Shown piece after piece: positions 41,761-54,015 of a stretch of DNA of 64,000 nt. The first letter of the stretch is position 1. Each line of letters opens with the position of its first letter. Source of the stretch: Diploscapter coronatus (lineage: Eukaryota; Nematoda; Chromadorea; Rhabditida; Rhabditidae); assembly GCA_964036155.1 (NCBI GenBank), contig OZ038422.1, positions 19,739,201 through 19,803,200 on the forward strand, given 5' to 3'. A model generated the notes under the pieces. That model was given only the letters and a program-made list of their open reading frames with translations. It was not told where the DNA came from and made no database searches. Position numbers and translations under genes: made by a program.

Positions 41761-44700
41761 CTGAAACTCACGAGTTAATCAAACAGCAACACTCATTAAT
41801 TAGTTTTACCGCATAAATATTATCATGTTATTTTTTAATCAAACTTAAACATATCGTATTCTCTCTAATTGAGGGGCACCTCCGAAATGTCAGAACTAAT
41901 TATTCTACTCGGGTCATCTCAGGGTGTTTAACAATGCCCTTTGAGTGTGTAAAGTGGATTTAACTTTGATTTGAAGTGATTACGGTCATAAAATGGGGAA
42001 TTATTGTTTTCGCCATTAGAATTCGGCGCTTGAAAGAGTGCACTTCAATGAGAAATGTGTGTTGTCCCTCCCTTCGTCTGTTACTGAGAAGAAGAAAGGA
42101 AAATATCCATTTCGCATTGGAACGTGTTCTTTCCAGCGGCGAGCACGATATGACAATTTGAAAAGTCGATTTCTTCGAAAATCGTGGGTCTAGGAATAGA
42201 AAAACATGACCTTCAATTGGAGGGAATACGACAATTTTAATACACGGAAATATCTTTTGAGTTTGTAACTATTCCTTTATCAATTCCATAGTTCTAGAAT
42301 AAATACACGTAAAATTGTGAATTTCTAAAATTAACAACAATTAATTTTCTAGTGCATATCTAATCGCTATGCAAGTCAAAACGATGACAAGAATGATAGC
42401 GATAGTGATTGGAATGCAAACTGTGAGAAAATATTTGACTTTGTAATGCGGATATTCGTCCCCGTAATATGTCGTACGGTTTTTCATCAGCCTATGAAAT
42501 GATGTACGAAAGCTTCATCTGAATCCTCACCTTTTCGTCTGGCTCTTCGACTTCCTTCCCCTGCTCTGATGTCTGTAGGATGAGTGGTATTGTTCGTCCC
42601 GACTCACCCCTGTTTTTCCATCTCGCACTAATCCTTTTTCAGCGTCTAAATTATGAAAGGTCGAATTTTTAGTAATTAATCTGATTAATAGACAAATATC
42701 GACATCTGAATATGTTACTTTGATCTTCACTAATAATTGTTATTAATTAACAAAACACAATTATCATCGTAACATTAAATTAGTCGTAATTTTCCCCTTA
42801 CACAACGCCGTTATAAAATGAAAAAATAAACGCAAAGCAAAGTTAGCAGCGTCAAATATTCGCTCGACAACATGAATATAAAAATAAGCCATTATTAGCG
42901 TAAGAAGTTGCACAAAATGAGCGCATTTCTATGTCCTTACCCAAATAAAAAATCGGTGTGGATGCTAAATGTGAATTAAAATTACGAAACAATAACATAA
43001 AGTACTTCGTAGTTGATTACCATTCGGATCTGGCAAAGTGATGGGCCGTTGGGATTGACTGGGTTGGTCTGAAATTCCGAAAATTAGCCATAAAGTCATT
43101 TTAAATTATCTAATTCTCGTCATGTTAGAAGTGATTACTCACTTCTCACAGGCTGAATTCATTCTGGCCTTTTTCTTTACAAAATATGTCTAATGATAGA
43201 GAGTGCAAGCTCCGCCCCTCTGCAAATGCGCAGCATGTAACAAAAAGTGATAGTGAGGAAACCCCAAAAATGAGGAGCAAGTACCCTTCAAAGGCTGAAT
43301 ATCATGAAAAACCATCTCCAGATCGACGATAAATCTTCTTCTCTAGGAAGTAGCTATGGCCAACATGTTTTCTTTTCTATCCTTTAATTCTAAATTAAAT
43401 TTCAAGTCTTACATGGCTGATATTGTGGCTGACCGAGATTCCTCTCATTTCGAGTTGCATATTGGCCCGATCTCCGCACATCCGTTGTCGTTGTTGCGGT
43501 CGAAATCTATAAAACATTTGCGGCAATGCACAAAATTTTGGAACGATGCATGAAATTTTAAATCCATCGTAAACTCTATTTTATCAACTAGATTTAACAA
43601 AAATTTGAGGTCTATTGCCATTAAATGTAGTCTTTTTAAGTGTACGTTATTTCAAAGATATTGGTTCACTGTATTTGGGTTGGGGGGCGTGCGTTACGTA
43701 CCAAAGTGAGGCGTTACGTACCAAAGTGAGGCGTTACGTACCAAAGATTTTGGTACGTAACGCTACACACCCATTTGGGTTATCATAATAAGTCCTTTTT
43801 CATGCAATGTCCCAAACTTTGTGCGCCTCTGTATACCATTTTAGATTGTCCTTGCCCTTTTGCTTTGTCATCCCAGGTAGATCCATATTCGGAATCTCTA
43901 TAGGTTTGCTGTCCTGTGGCATATCCACTCTGAAACAGACAGAGATATTGAATTTCCAAATGTTATTTTAAACATCGGTGCTTTGAGAAAGTAAAGGCTA
44001 CTGAAGTTATCAATGTCCTGACTAAAATGAGATGCAGTAATGAGCTTTCATTCATCAAATTACTTTTATTTACACATGTATGATTTACCTGAGGAACAGT
44101 TCCCTTTGTTGTAGCATAATCAGCTCGTTGAGGTTCTATAGAAAAAAGATTATGAAAAATCACTTGATCGGCAAATAATCTTACGAGCATATGCATAGGC
44201 GACATCCTCGTATCGAGGAATCGGCTGCTGTCCCGGAGCATTCTCGTATCTCTGTTGATCTGTTACTGTCGTGGCCGTCTAAATGATCAAACTCAAATTC
44301 GTACGTGGAAGCAGGACTGTTTAGAATTGAAAGTCGGAATTCAGAACAGTCCTGAGTGGGAGTCATTATTTTTATATTTGAAATTTTAGGAATTTCAATT
44401 TTGAAATCGATATCGGAATTAGGAATCTCTAATACACAACGTTGAAATCACAAGTTCAAACTGCCCTTATAAAAAAAAAGAAACGAATTTCTATTTATCT
44501 CTAGAATAAAATTTATAGTCAAACTTAATCCATCTTTGATGGAGATTTTTCTTACATAGTTAGCAGAAACGACATAATTGACTAATTGCCGATTCTTTTC
44601 AAATTGTAGACTACTGTCGTAGTTGCGAGGAGAAAGGGAGGAATCGGATAGAGATAAAGAAGGGGAATTGTCCACTTTGTCCATTTTGGAAGGAAAGGGA

Positions 44701-47700
44701 ACAGGCAGGACAAGAATTGAGGGAGGGAGGGAATGAGAGCAGCGAGTGGATTTGACTATGCCCGTGGCGGCTAGGGATGTCGCAGAGTCGGAATCACACA
44801 CATAAACACTCGCGTAAAAACGAATTCGCATTGTTACAGCAGAAGGGAAAGGAGACGAAGAAGCAGGTTGCAGTGCAAAGACAAGCACGGGGGAATGCGG
44901 ATGGGAATGTGCAGACGTTATATGCAGAAACACGAGGAGGAGCTATGTCGCTGACAAGGGCCAGCGTTTAGGGCTCAAGCAGCATAATGGCAATCACACG
45001 CTCTCACTAACATACAAGTATCAGCTTTCTACTTGACACTTCGCTAATATTCCGAGATGATAACTGATTAGCTAGCTATTTTTAGATGTAGAAGTTATAT
45101 TCTTCGCACATTTAGAAAATCTTCCCTTCGCAAATTTAGAGGATAAGGTTTGATAAAATAAATGATAGGAATTCCATGACTAGCATAACAGAAATGACAA
45201 CACATCTTGATTCAAACTTGAGATTATTATTCGATTTTTTTATGTTAGTCGAACTTTCGAATGATTAATTTTCCTACCTGTTGTTGAATCTGTGATGGCC
45301 TAGGAGTGATGTGGACATCGATTGCGACTTCCTTAGGCCCTGCCCCGCTGCCAATCTGATGCTCATGTCCCCCGCTCTGTCGCATACTCTTCCTAATCTG
45401 CACGTCTCTGTCGAATGTCGATTTGCTGCAAGCAATTATGGAGAATATGAAAATGGAAACGTAAAATTGAAAGAATAGACAAAAGTGGCTGGCAGATGAA
45501 GAAAAGAAAAGGAAAGGAAATGTATTCCTGAGTCATCGTAAAGAACCAGAGCAGTCATTTCCCTGCTGTGCCTGATGCTTCAATTGCAATTTGCCAGTGA
45601 TCACATTGGAAGCAGAAAGAGAAAGGGGAGAGAAAATGGCTGCTGCTGTCTTTCATCGCAAAATGAGCTGTTAAAAGTTACTACAATTTGATTGATTAGT
45701 CTGATAAGCTCTACCTCTGACTGATTGGGAAGTCGATGATTCTCTCCTTGTAAGGCATTCTTTCCTGCACATGGGTCATGTCCTCGGAATGCACTAATTC
45801 CGGCATACTTCCATGCAGGGAAGATCTGAAGCGACAATTTGTAGTTTGCAGAAAATGAATCGAAATTTATCCCAGCTAATATAGAAGCACCTCATTTCCT
45901 GTTACTTCATTTGATTAGTTAGAATGAAACGTTTCTACCCTTATAGAAAATATGCTTGATTTCGATAAAAAAATTTTTTTAATTTTAAATTTTCATCATG
46001 AGATATGCTATTTGGATTTTCGCTACTTCGTCATATGAAACTTCCAATGTTATGAATTGCTCGATCGAGTAAGAAATCTTTACTTGACACTACTTTGTTT
46101 GAAATGACGAAAAATTCGATTTGTGCACTTGGCTTACTTATGACTAGCGAGACTCTGCTTGCTCCTTCTGATTTCAACAGTTCCATATCCTCTTGAAATG
46201 TCTCTTCCACCCAATTCATAAGCAGGATCGTCAATCACTGTCTCTGTTCGAGGGGCTTCTGACCTAATCAAACATTTATTTTGCAGAGAAGTACTAACTG
46301 CTACAACTCACGAAGACCACCTTCTTTCGACAGTTCGTTCGATTTTCCTCGAAATTCTCGACTCTCCGCGGGAAGTTGTCGATGCAGCGTGAGGTCGGTA
46401 GGTGTGTCTGTCATTGTCATAGGCATATCTACAAAGACTATCAAACTAGGATGTTTGAAATTCAGAAAAACAAAACGGAATTATAGCTTTGATATCTTTG
46501 AATCAAGACTGTACTAAAATGACTTTTCAGATTGGATTTGAGAAAGGAATCGAAATGAAAATAGCAAAAAAAGACAATAGAAAATGGATTTTAGGATAAA
46601 GGTATTCCAACACACTTCTGACTTTAATTATCGCTGCAGTTGGTATATTATTCGGGAAAATTACCTGATTATTTGCTTAGGCGGCTCAACACCAGCCCCA
46701 ATAATAGTGCCCCCAGCAGAAAAGGTAGTTGTTCCCCTTGGAGTGGCTCCCCTTCCGATTGGAGTGGGAGTCAATGGTTGGGAAGAGGGAATGTATTGTG
46801 GCTGAGGCTGAGACTGTCTGTAGCGGACTGAAGTCATATCGTCCTGTCCTGTGCTCTCAGCAATTCGAAGTTCTTCTCGAGATAAACGAATCGCATCCTA
46901 AAGATAAACACCATCATCACATATTTATAAAGTGAAGTAGCATCGTTTGAAAATCAATGCAACTATAACTGTAATTCAAAATCGCTTCTCACTATAATGT
47001 TGGGGCTTCAAAGTGGAAAAAAAAATCTTAGATTTTTTACTGTCAATAAATGAAAATGAAAATTGTTCTTTATATTCTTCTCATTGCATAGAAAAATAAA
47101 TGGGATAGAATGTTCGCTCTTACCTTCAATCCAGCATTAGTTTCCTTTTTGAGTTGTCTCGGAGAGTGACTCGTTCTGATCATTTCTGATCGAGGCTGCT
47201 CGTTATTCACGTATGTCACTAAATAACTTTCGATCATATCCTCACACAATTATTGGAAAATCATAGGTTCCTACCGCTTGTGGTTGAATAGGTATTAGCA
47301 ATATCGGTGTGTTGAACAGGTGGAGGTGTTGTTTCTTGTGCGTAAGTACGGACCGTATCTGAAAAATAAAATGATTGAATGACTATAGATCGATCAGGAA
47401 TTTTGACAGCAGCGTCGCTCATCAAAAGCTTTGTATCGCTCACTATTTTCTTTATTCTTGTTCATCTATTTTCGTACACTGATAAGAATGAAACTTATCA
47501 GACTTTAATGATTCAATCACCCCAGTATGTGAGTATGTTTTAGTCGGATCGCAGCATCACAATTAGATTAACAGACCAAAGAAAATAAGGTTGTGATGCA
47601 AAACTTTTGAGCACTACTATATGTTATGTTTGTTTTTCAACAAATCAGATATGCTCAACTTAAATCGGAATGGAATTTCCTAAGTAGTCATATTCTATCA

Positions 47701-50700
47701 AAGAAAAACTAAGAAAATTTTCAACCGAGTTCGTTATAGATAAATGAACGAAAAGAAAACCGGACATGAATTGTGACAAACTTTCTGATCACCAATTACT
47801 AAAAGTAATACAAGATATCGAAATATCAAGTATGGAGATGGAAATGTATTGAAAACGTAGGAGGGAATAGGGGACAAATGATTCAGATTCTGCTTGCCTA
47901 TATGCTAAAGATGAAAGAGATGAGTCAGAATGTGGGAAAGCATAAAGCAGGAAAGAAACTGAAGACAAGGTTTCCAAAGAGCAATTGCAATTTTCTAGAA
48001 AATGATATTCAATTGGTTCGGTGCTTTTCGCTTTGATAAATAAGTATGAAGATGATCCATTGCAACATTTAGAAGAAAAAAAATACCATTCGATTGTCAT
48101 CGATTTTGCCTTATGAGGAATCAAAACCAGAACGATCGAAATATTGAAATAGTCGATGAAATGAAAAGATAAATCCTCCAAAATGTTAGAACTTTGAAAA
48201 GTAAAAATTCTCTAAAAGTGCAGAAAAGACGATGAGCCATGCAGAGGGAATGAAGAAGGAAAGTGATAAGAAGGTGAACAATCAATGATAGAAATGGCAA
48301 TGGAATGGGCATATAGGAGAGAAGGTAAATACAAACAACTGATATTCTGCTCAAAATAATCAATATGAATGAAAATGACAAGTGACAAATGACAAATGCA
48401 CGTACCCGCAACAACAGCTTCAGTTTCCTGAACGTTCGAAGTCGACTTCGAATAGTTGGAAGAGATATTCGTGTACCCGTGGGGAGGTACTGGAGGGGGC
48501 TGCGAGGGACGGACCTGAAATAAACAGAAATGAACTACAACAAGTTGTCGTCAGAATGAAAATCTCAACTCTTACATATAATTGACTGCTCGATGACGAG
48601 TATGGCGAGTAGAAAATGCTCCGTCGAGGTTCCGGCTCTCTTGATTCGACGACTCTAGAAAGAAAGTAATTGCTTCAATTCTGTCCCCGAATTCCTAATA
48701 TCGAACAGTTGCTATTGATAGCCCCCAAAAACCAGGCAGTATTGCGTTCGTCCGACTACTTGATGAAAATGAAGAATATCAAATTTTGAAAGTTGGAATA
48801 AATTATCATTTCGCAGGTACGCACGGGCGCATTACCTTACGACAATTTACTATACTTTTCCATTAGAAGTATTGTCAAATAATGTGTATATGTACAGCTT
48901 CGAAATGATAATAAATTCAGATGTTCGAAATTTGATATCTCTCATTTTAATTAAGTAGTTATAAACGCCCACAATACCAGTACGTTCAGGGATCGGTGGC
49001 TATTTTTACGGAAAAAAAAACCAATCGGCATCTATTTGGTATCGTATCAGTCAAATTAAGTGAAAGTTCATGCGTTCAAAAATAGCGAGAAAAGATGAGA
49101 GACATAGAAGGAGTTGCATACTACTTTTTCCACTGTCCCCCGCTGACTTTCACTGGCACTCTGCTTCCTCTTTGCTTGCATTCCCTCACCCTAAAATTCC
49201 GTGTCTAGTACGCACGGTGTTGTTATGCCGGCAGTGTATAATACAGGAGGCCATCGGTTATCAATTAGCATTGTGAATGTTCAGTAAATTGCGAAATAAA
49301 TTTTCTGGATAAAATCATTTAAACACGATTTCTCAATGTTAGAGATTAGAAGAGATTCAATATTGTTGATATTCTTAAAATGCATTCACCTGCTAAAATC
49401 GGTCATTCTAATAGGTTCAGAAGGCAGCAATCTCTGTCGCTCAGATCCGAATTCCTTGCTCTCGTAAATGTGAGTCTCCGTTACTTTGCTGAACAAGTTC
49501 TCAATAAAATGGAATTGAGATGATTTTCATACCTCTTCCTTCGAATGCTCTCACTGGCTGTCGACGATAGATCAGAACTGATTGGCAAACTGAAAGAGCT
49601 CGACTCTTTTGCCAATTTCGAATCATTTCATAGATTTAAAACAATCAAGTTAATTCTTTCCTTCAGCTTTGATATTTGAAGTTTATCAGAAAAAAGTATA
49701 TTCATAAACGATGACTTCAAATAAAATTTTTAATTTACGAGAATTCATATTTTGTGCGCATAGCAATTATTGTCAAAGTACTCAGCAAGAATTTGTCGAG
49801 TAGTAAAATAAAATCGGCCTACTTTGGATAGTCGTAGTTGGAAGATCTAACGGAAGCGACTTCTGCCCCGTCTCCCACTCGAGGCACCTTCTTGGGTGGT
49901 TGACTCTAAATTCGAGAATTTGAAGAATCGCTCAGTTTGGAATTGACGTGAAGTTATGGTTATGAGTGAGTGTTCAGATGAAAAGCAGAAAGCGAAGGGA
50001 GAGAGAGAGAGGGAATTTATGACTGTTCCAAGGCACAAACCCAAAAAGGAGATGGAATCAGGGAGAGGCTATCTGATGGAAGGAAGGGAAAGAGAAGGAT
50101 GGCAAATATTTGATGTTTGCAGTGCTTGGATTGGAGAATCGAACAGAACTGTTAAGCAAGAAGGTTGAGGATGATAGTCACTGATAGCTGATAGTGAAAC
50201 TGCTTGGGACTGTCGATAGTTAGAGACAGGCAGATTGAAAAGGAAGGAGAATGGAGGAAAGCAGAATTGTACGTTCACAAGTCGCGCATTAATTGCATAG
50301 TTGCAATGCGAACATTAAGCAGACTATACGAAATGGAATTAACGACTCAAAGACTTGTAGATCGTATTGAAATGAAGTTATTTAAACGACAAAGGAATAG
50401 TAGCAAATAATAAGGGCTGTGGAAAATCGAGATTGTAGAGAAGAAAATAATGCCAACGCATTAAAATTCTGATTGAACTTCACTCCAAACTCAACTCATC
50501 ATAATCTTTTCAATCATCACTTCACTTCGCAGTTTTGAAAATAGAGCTTTTCATCCACGAACGAACAACTACTTACTTCAGCTGGTGTCGATGCAGGTGG
50601 CAAAGGTATCGAAATTGGCGCAACTACAGGCTCAGAAATTGGTACAGGAGGGGGCGGGATAAGAGGGGCTGAAATGATACAATGATTAAGAACTCACGCA

Positions 50701-53700
50701 ATAAGATTACCAGGTGGAGGAACTGGGGTGAGGATCGAGGGAGGAGGGACTGCATGGGTTCGGGGAGACTGGAGGACGTGAATTACCGTCGTATCCGAGG
50801 CAGACGACTGAAATTTTATAAAAATCAGAGGTACGATTGAAAGGAATTCCGATTTTTATGACTTTCGAGATGCAGTTTTTTTTTTTTTTTTTAAAAGAGA
50901 ATGAATTTCGAATATTTAGAAAGTCTCTGTGAAGTTTCATGTTCAGCATTTTATAAAATTCATTTCAGTTCTGTTAACTCAAAAAAATGATCTTTTGAAA
51001 ATTAGAAAACGCAATAACACATTAAAGCTAAAAATATTTCAAAATAAAACAAAAATCGCTGGTTGTCTTACAGTGCTGGATCTGCGAGAAGGCTGATGAG
51101 CCCCAACAATCGCTGCAGGATTGAATTGCTCCCCGGATATTGTCACTGGGGCATTCGCCTGAAAAAAACGACTGAATTCATCAGCAGACAAGACAATGAG
51201 AGGAAAAACAATGAAGACCAACCTTGATTTGGTTCGTGGCCTCGTCGAACATCTCGACCGAGCTCTTCCAATATTTCTGTCTGAGCTGTTCCTTTAGTGA
51301 GTCGCCTGCAAAATGCACTACAAATCTCCAGAAGAACGATGCACAAAAGGGAAAAGGAGAAAAGGAGTGGCGCTGAAGAGACCAAGATGCATAAAGAAGA
51401 GAAGGAAAACTACGATACACCCATTGTCTATTATGATGGAAAACTCGCGCATTAACTACGACTCTTCCCATTTTCAATATTCAATGCGAACTGAATACGA
51501 TGTGTAAAGAAAATCATGACTGATATTACTTTTTTCTTCGATTTTTAGTGAAAATTCAAAAGACACAGAACATATAAGTTCGCCCAAAATTGCATAAGAA
51601 ATTTCTTTCAGTACAATCATCCACTCCCTTTCCCACAATTGTGCATCGCCATTCCCCATCAATGATCATCATTATCGCATCCTCACTTACCCTGCAGTTT
51701 TTCATAGAGACATGTCGAATTGATCCTGAAGATCCTGGCGCCCTGCAGATTGAATCGCTGCAGAATGGCTCCGGTGATTTGAGCGTTCTCGTCGCAGTCC
51801 GTCACAAACACGATCATATTCGATCGGACATGGACTGGGAAGTTCGAGATCATCTGCAAATATTCAGTCTTCAATTTTTAATTTAATTTTGGCCTCCTGT
51901 ATTAGACACCAGCTATTTTTCGCATTTCTCCCCCTTGCCTATACTCTCCTACGCTAAAATCCAGTGTCTGGCACAGACGGTGTCGGTGTCCCGACGATGT
52001 TTAACACAGAAAGCCCAAAATGTTCATTTTCTACAATGGAATGCTTGAAGGACATAAATCTTATTCCACCATGATACAATTGCTCGTTTTAGAAACGAAT
52101 GCTCTCGCAAAAATATTGAAATGAAAGAAAAATAGGGTATCTCGAGATATTCTCCTATTTTGCTAGCATTTCACTAAACTGTAATTAAAATTTTAAATAC
52201 AAACAATAGAAAATTATCTAGACTAAAAAGAAAACGTCAAGTTCACAATGGTAAAAGTAAGAATTTCTAAAATCTTCTCACCTTCTGTAACTCGTCCTCC
52301 TCTGCCGAAGTCATTCTGTTGACATCGGAAAACACGATTCCAATTGCATCCAGACGCATTCGTTTGTTCTCCAGAAGCCATTTGGCTAGGAGTGTCGAAG
52401 CATCGTTGATTCCTCTGCAAACTTGTTAATCAATTTAGATCAAGAGTCATTGAACTTTAACGTTTGAAGAATTGGAACTGCAGCTAAAATTTTCCAAATC
52501 AGAATAAAAAATTTTGATTGAACTATTTATTTGTATGCTTGGAATCAGGGTCATGCGAAAATTCCGACTTCGGTCTCGAATTAGACTGTCTCTTCACGTC
52601 TAGGTACTTTCATCCTATTTTTGGCGTTTCAAATGACCATTCTTTGAGCAAAGGCTAAGAAGGCCAGCTCTTCCTTAGGAATGGTTCAATCACATTGACT
52701 CACATTCTCTTCCCAGCCCCGGGTGTGTCGATGACAATCGGTCTGTAATCCATGATTGTGTCATTGAAGATGTACGTGACAATCGGCCTCTCAGGAGAAG
52801 CCGCGTCGAATTTCTGCAAGTTTCATTCGTCCCCCTCAGTCTCGTTAACTTATTCCACTTCATTTGCAATTCGGTAACGAATTTGACTCTCCGCATTTCG
52901 AACGCCGTAGAAATAGTTGCAGAGGAAATCGATGAGGGAGGTCTTGCCTGCGCTGCTCGGGCCGGCCAGCAGAAGAACACGGTCTTCGCGATTACGCGAA
53001 TCTGCAAATTGACTGAGTCTTGATCAAAGTATGGAGACTTCTTTTTATATCTCTGAATTTCCACTCTCTATCATCCAAATATGAATTTCCTTCAACAAAA
53101 ATAGATGGATGGGATAGCAAAAACTTGAGGATCGAATTGGACTTTATAATGATTTTCAAAGAATCCCTAGAATTAGGAACTATAAATAGTACGTTTTTTT
53201 CAGATTTAACCTGAACTTCAGTAACGAAAAGTTTTAAATAATTGAATTTTTTTAAATGAATGATTCAATCATTTTCCATAAAAAATTCAAACAAAATTTT
53301 GGCGAATTTTTATAATTTCATCTTCAAGAACGAATTTATAAGATGGAACGAAATGTTTTCAATCTTTTATGTAATACTGTAAATTTCCAATTAAAGAATG
53401 TTTCGAAAAGCAAGAATCGATTAATTGATTTATGGATTAGAGACCATAAATTCCTCCCTTTGCATTTTTTTGCTTTTGAACCATTTAGTCAAACGACTTT
53501 GTACCAAAAATCAACGCAAAATTCGCATGCTTATGGCGATTTTGTAAACTGAAAATATGCCCATTTTGACAACTGCTTTGGGTTGAATGTTTCGATCAGA
53601 AATGATTTTTATCCAATATTTTTCTTCATGAATGTGTTTAGTTACATCGGTATTGATCTGTTTGAAGTGAAAGCTACGGAAAATCATAAATTTCGCAAAA

Positions 53701-54015
53701 CCATTTGCGATCCCTATTTATGATCTTCATTTTCATGAGTAGGTCTCATTTATCATTCAGATTTTATATTTCTAGACCCATTAAATTTAAAACGTTTTCG
53801 ACTTCATTAATTCTTGTCACTTTTATATAATTTTTTAAGATAAAAAACGCAAACCTTCCATGGATCCAACGAAAACGGTCCTGTTGTCGCGAATTTCATA
53901 GGCCTCTCCCTTGAATTTGCTCTCGCTGGCAATCGCCTCATCTCCATTCGCAGAACTCGAAGACATTCCCTGAACGACTATCGATCTGATATCTTTCAAA
54001 TGACCGAGATAATTT
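41598..54015 (-). CDS. P-loop GTPase with disordered middle and alternative C-terminal membrane anchors
   Basis: The ATG at 53966 follows an acceptor at 54016. Exons: 53966-53855, 53001-52859, 52813-52704, 52414-52282, 51853-51691, 51305-51223, 51158-51072, 50807-50711, 50668-50577, 49905-49823, 49589-49533, 49488-49390, 48654-48576, 48514-48406, 47358-47275, 47218-47124, 46897-46665, 46428-46312, 46263-46138, 45825-45715, 45425-45278, 44278-44185, 44135-44089, 43929-43818, 43068-43021, 42645-42531, then 42491-42341 or 41760-41598. Lengths 975 or 979 aa; every phase fits. The G domain (residues ~45-220) shows G1 GPSSAGKTS, G3 DTPGAGKR and a G4-like FVTDCDE. It resembles uncharacterised AIG1/septin-like TRAFAC GTPases. 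The middle is Pro-, Ser- and Arg-rich. Each last exon encodes one hydrophobic segment and a tail of about 5-10 residues, so the protein should be tail-anchored. Membrane and function are unknown. Confidence 0.82.
41855..41985. repeat. Diverged interspersed repeat, copy 2
   Basis: Partner of 2630-2760. Similarity is strong over the first ~40 bases and weak afterwards. It lies between the two alternative last exons of the GTPase gene. Confidence 0.65.
42341..42491 (-). CDS. Alternative last exon A: membrane anchor ending RYALEN
   Basis: Begins after TTTCATAG with phase 2. Encodes RLMKNRTTYYGDEYPHYK, then a hydrophobic segment (FLTVCIPITIAIILVIVL) and TCIAIRYALEN before TAA. Its sequence is unrelated to exon B except for the common layout. 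Confidence 0.75.
43198..43340. repeat. Interspersed repeat, copy 2 of a near-identical inverted pair
   Basis: Reverse complement of 31188-31330. It lies in the 749-bp intron 43069-43817 of the GTPase gene, next to the palindromic tandem repeat at 43691. Confidence 0.9.
43691..43763. repeat. 20-bp tandem repeat closed by a perfect hairpin
   Basis: The unit GCGTTACGTACCAAAGTGAG occurs at 43691, 43711 and (partly) 43731. The third unit runs into its own inverted copy: GCGTTACGTACCAAA, a 3-4 base spacer, TTTGGTACGTAACGC. Each unit carries the palindrome TACGTA. Confidence 0.92.
49124..49253. mobile_element. Small inverted-repeat element (MITE-like), copy 1
   Basis: Shares its core with 51889-52016 (CTAAAAT, CGTGTCTAG/GTGTCTGG, ACGGTGT, then TAACACAG/TAATACAG). 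Its right end, GTGTATAATACAGGAGGCC, is the inverted form of the left end of copy 2. The left end is degraded. It lies in an intron of the GTPase gene. Confidence 0.6.
51889..52016. mobile_element. Small inverted-repeat element (MITE-like), copy 2
   Basis: The left end GGCCTCCTGTATTAGACAC and right end GTTTAACACAGAAAGCCC pair imperfectly. No coding capacity. It lies in the intron 51854-52281 of the GTPase gene. A partial relative may be at about 12553-12600 in a VPS45 intron. Confidence 0.6.
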
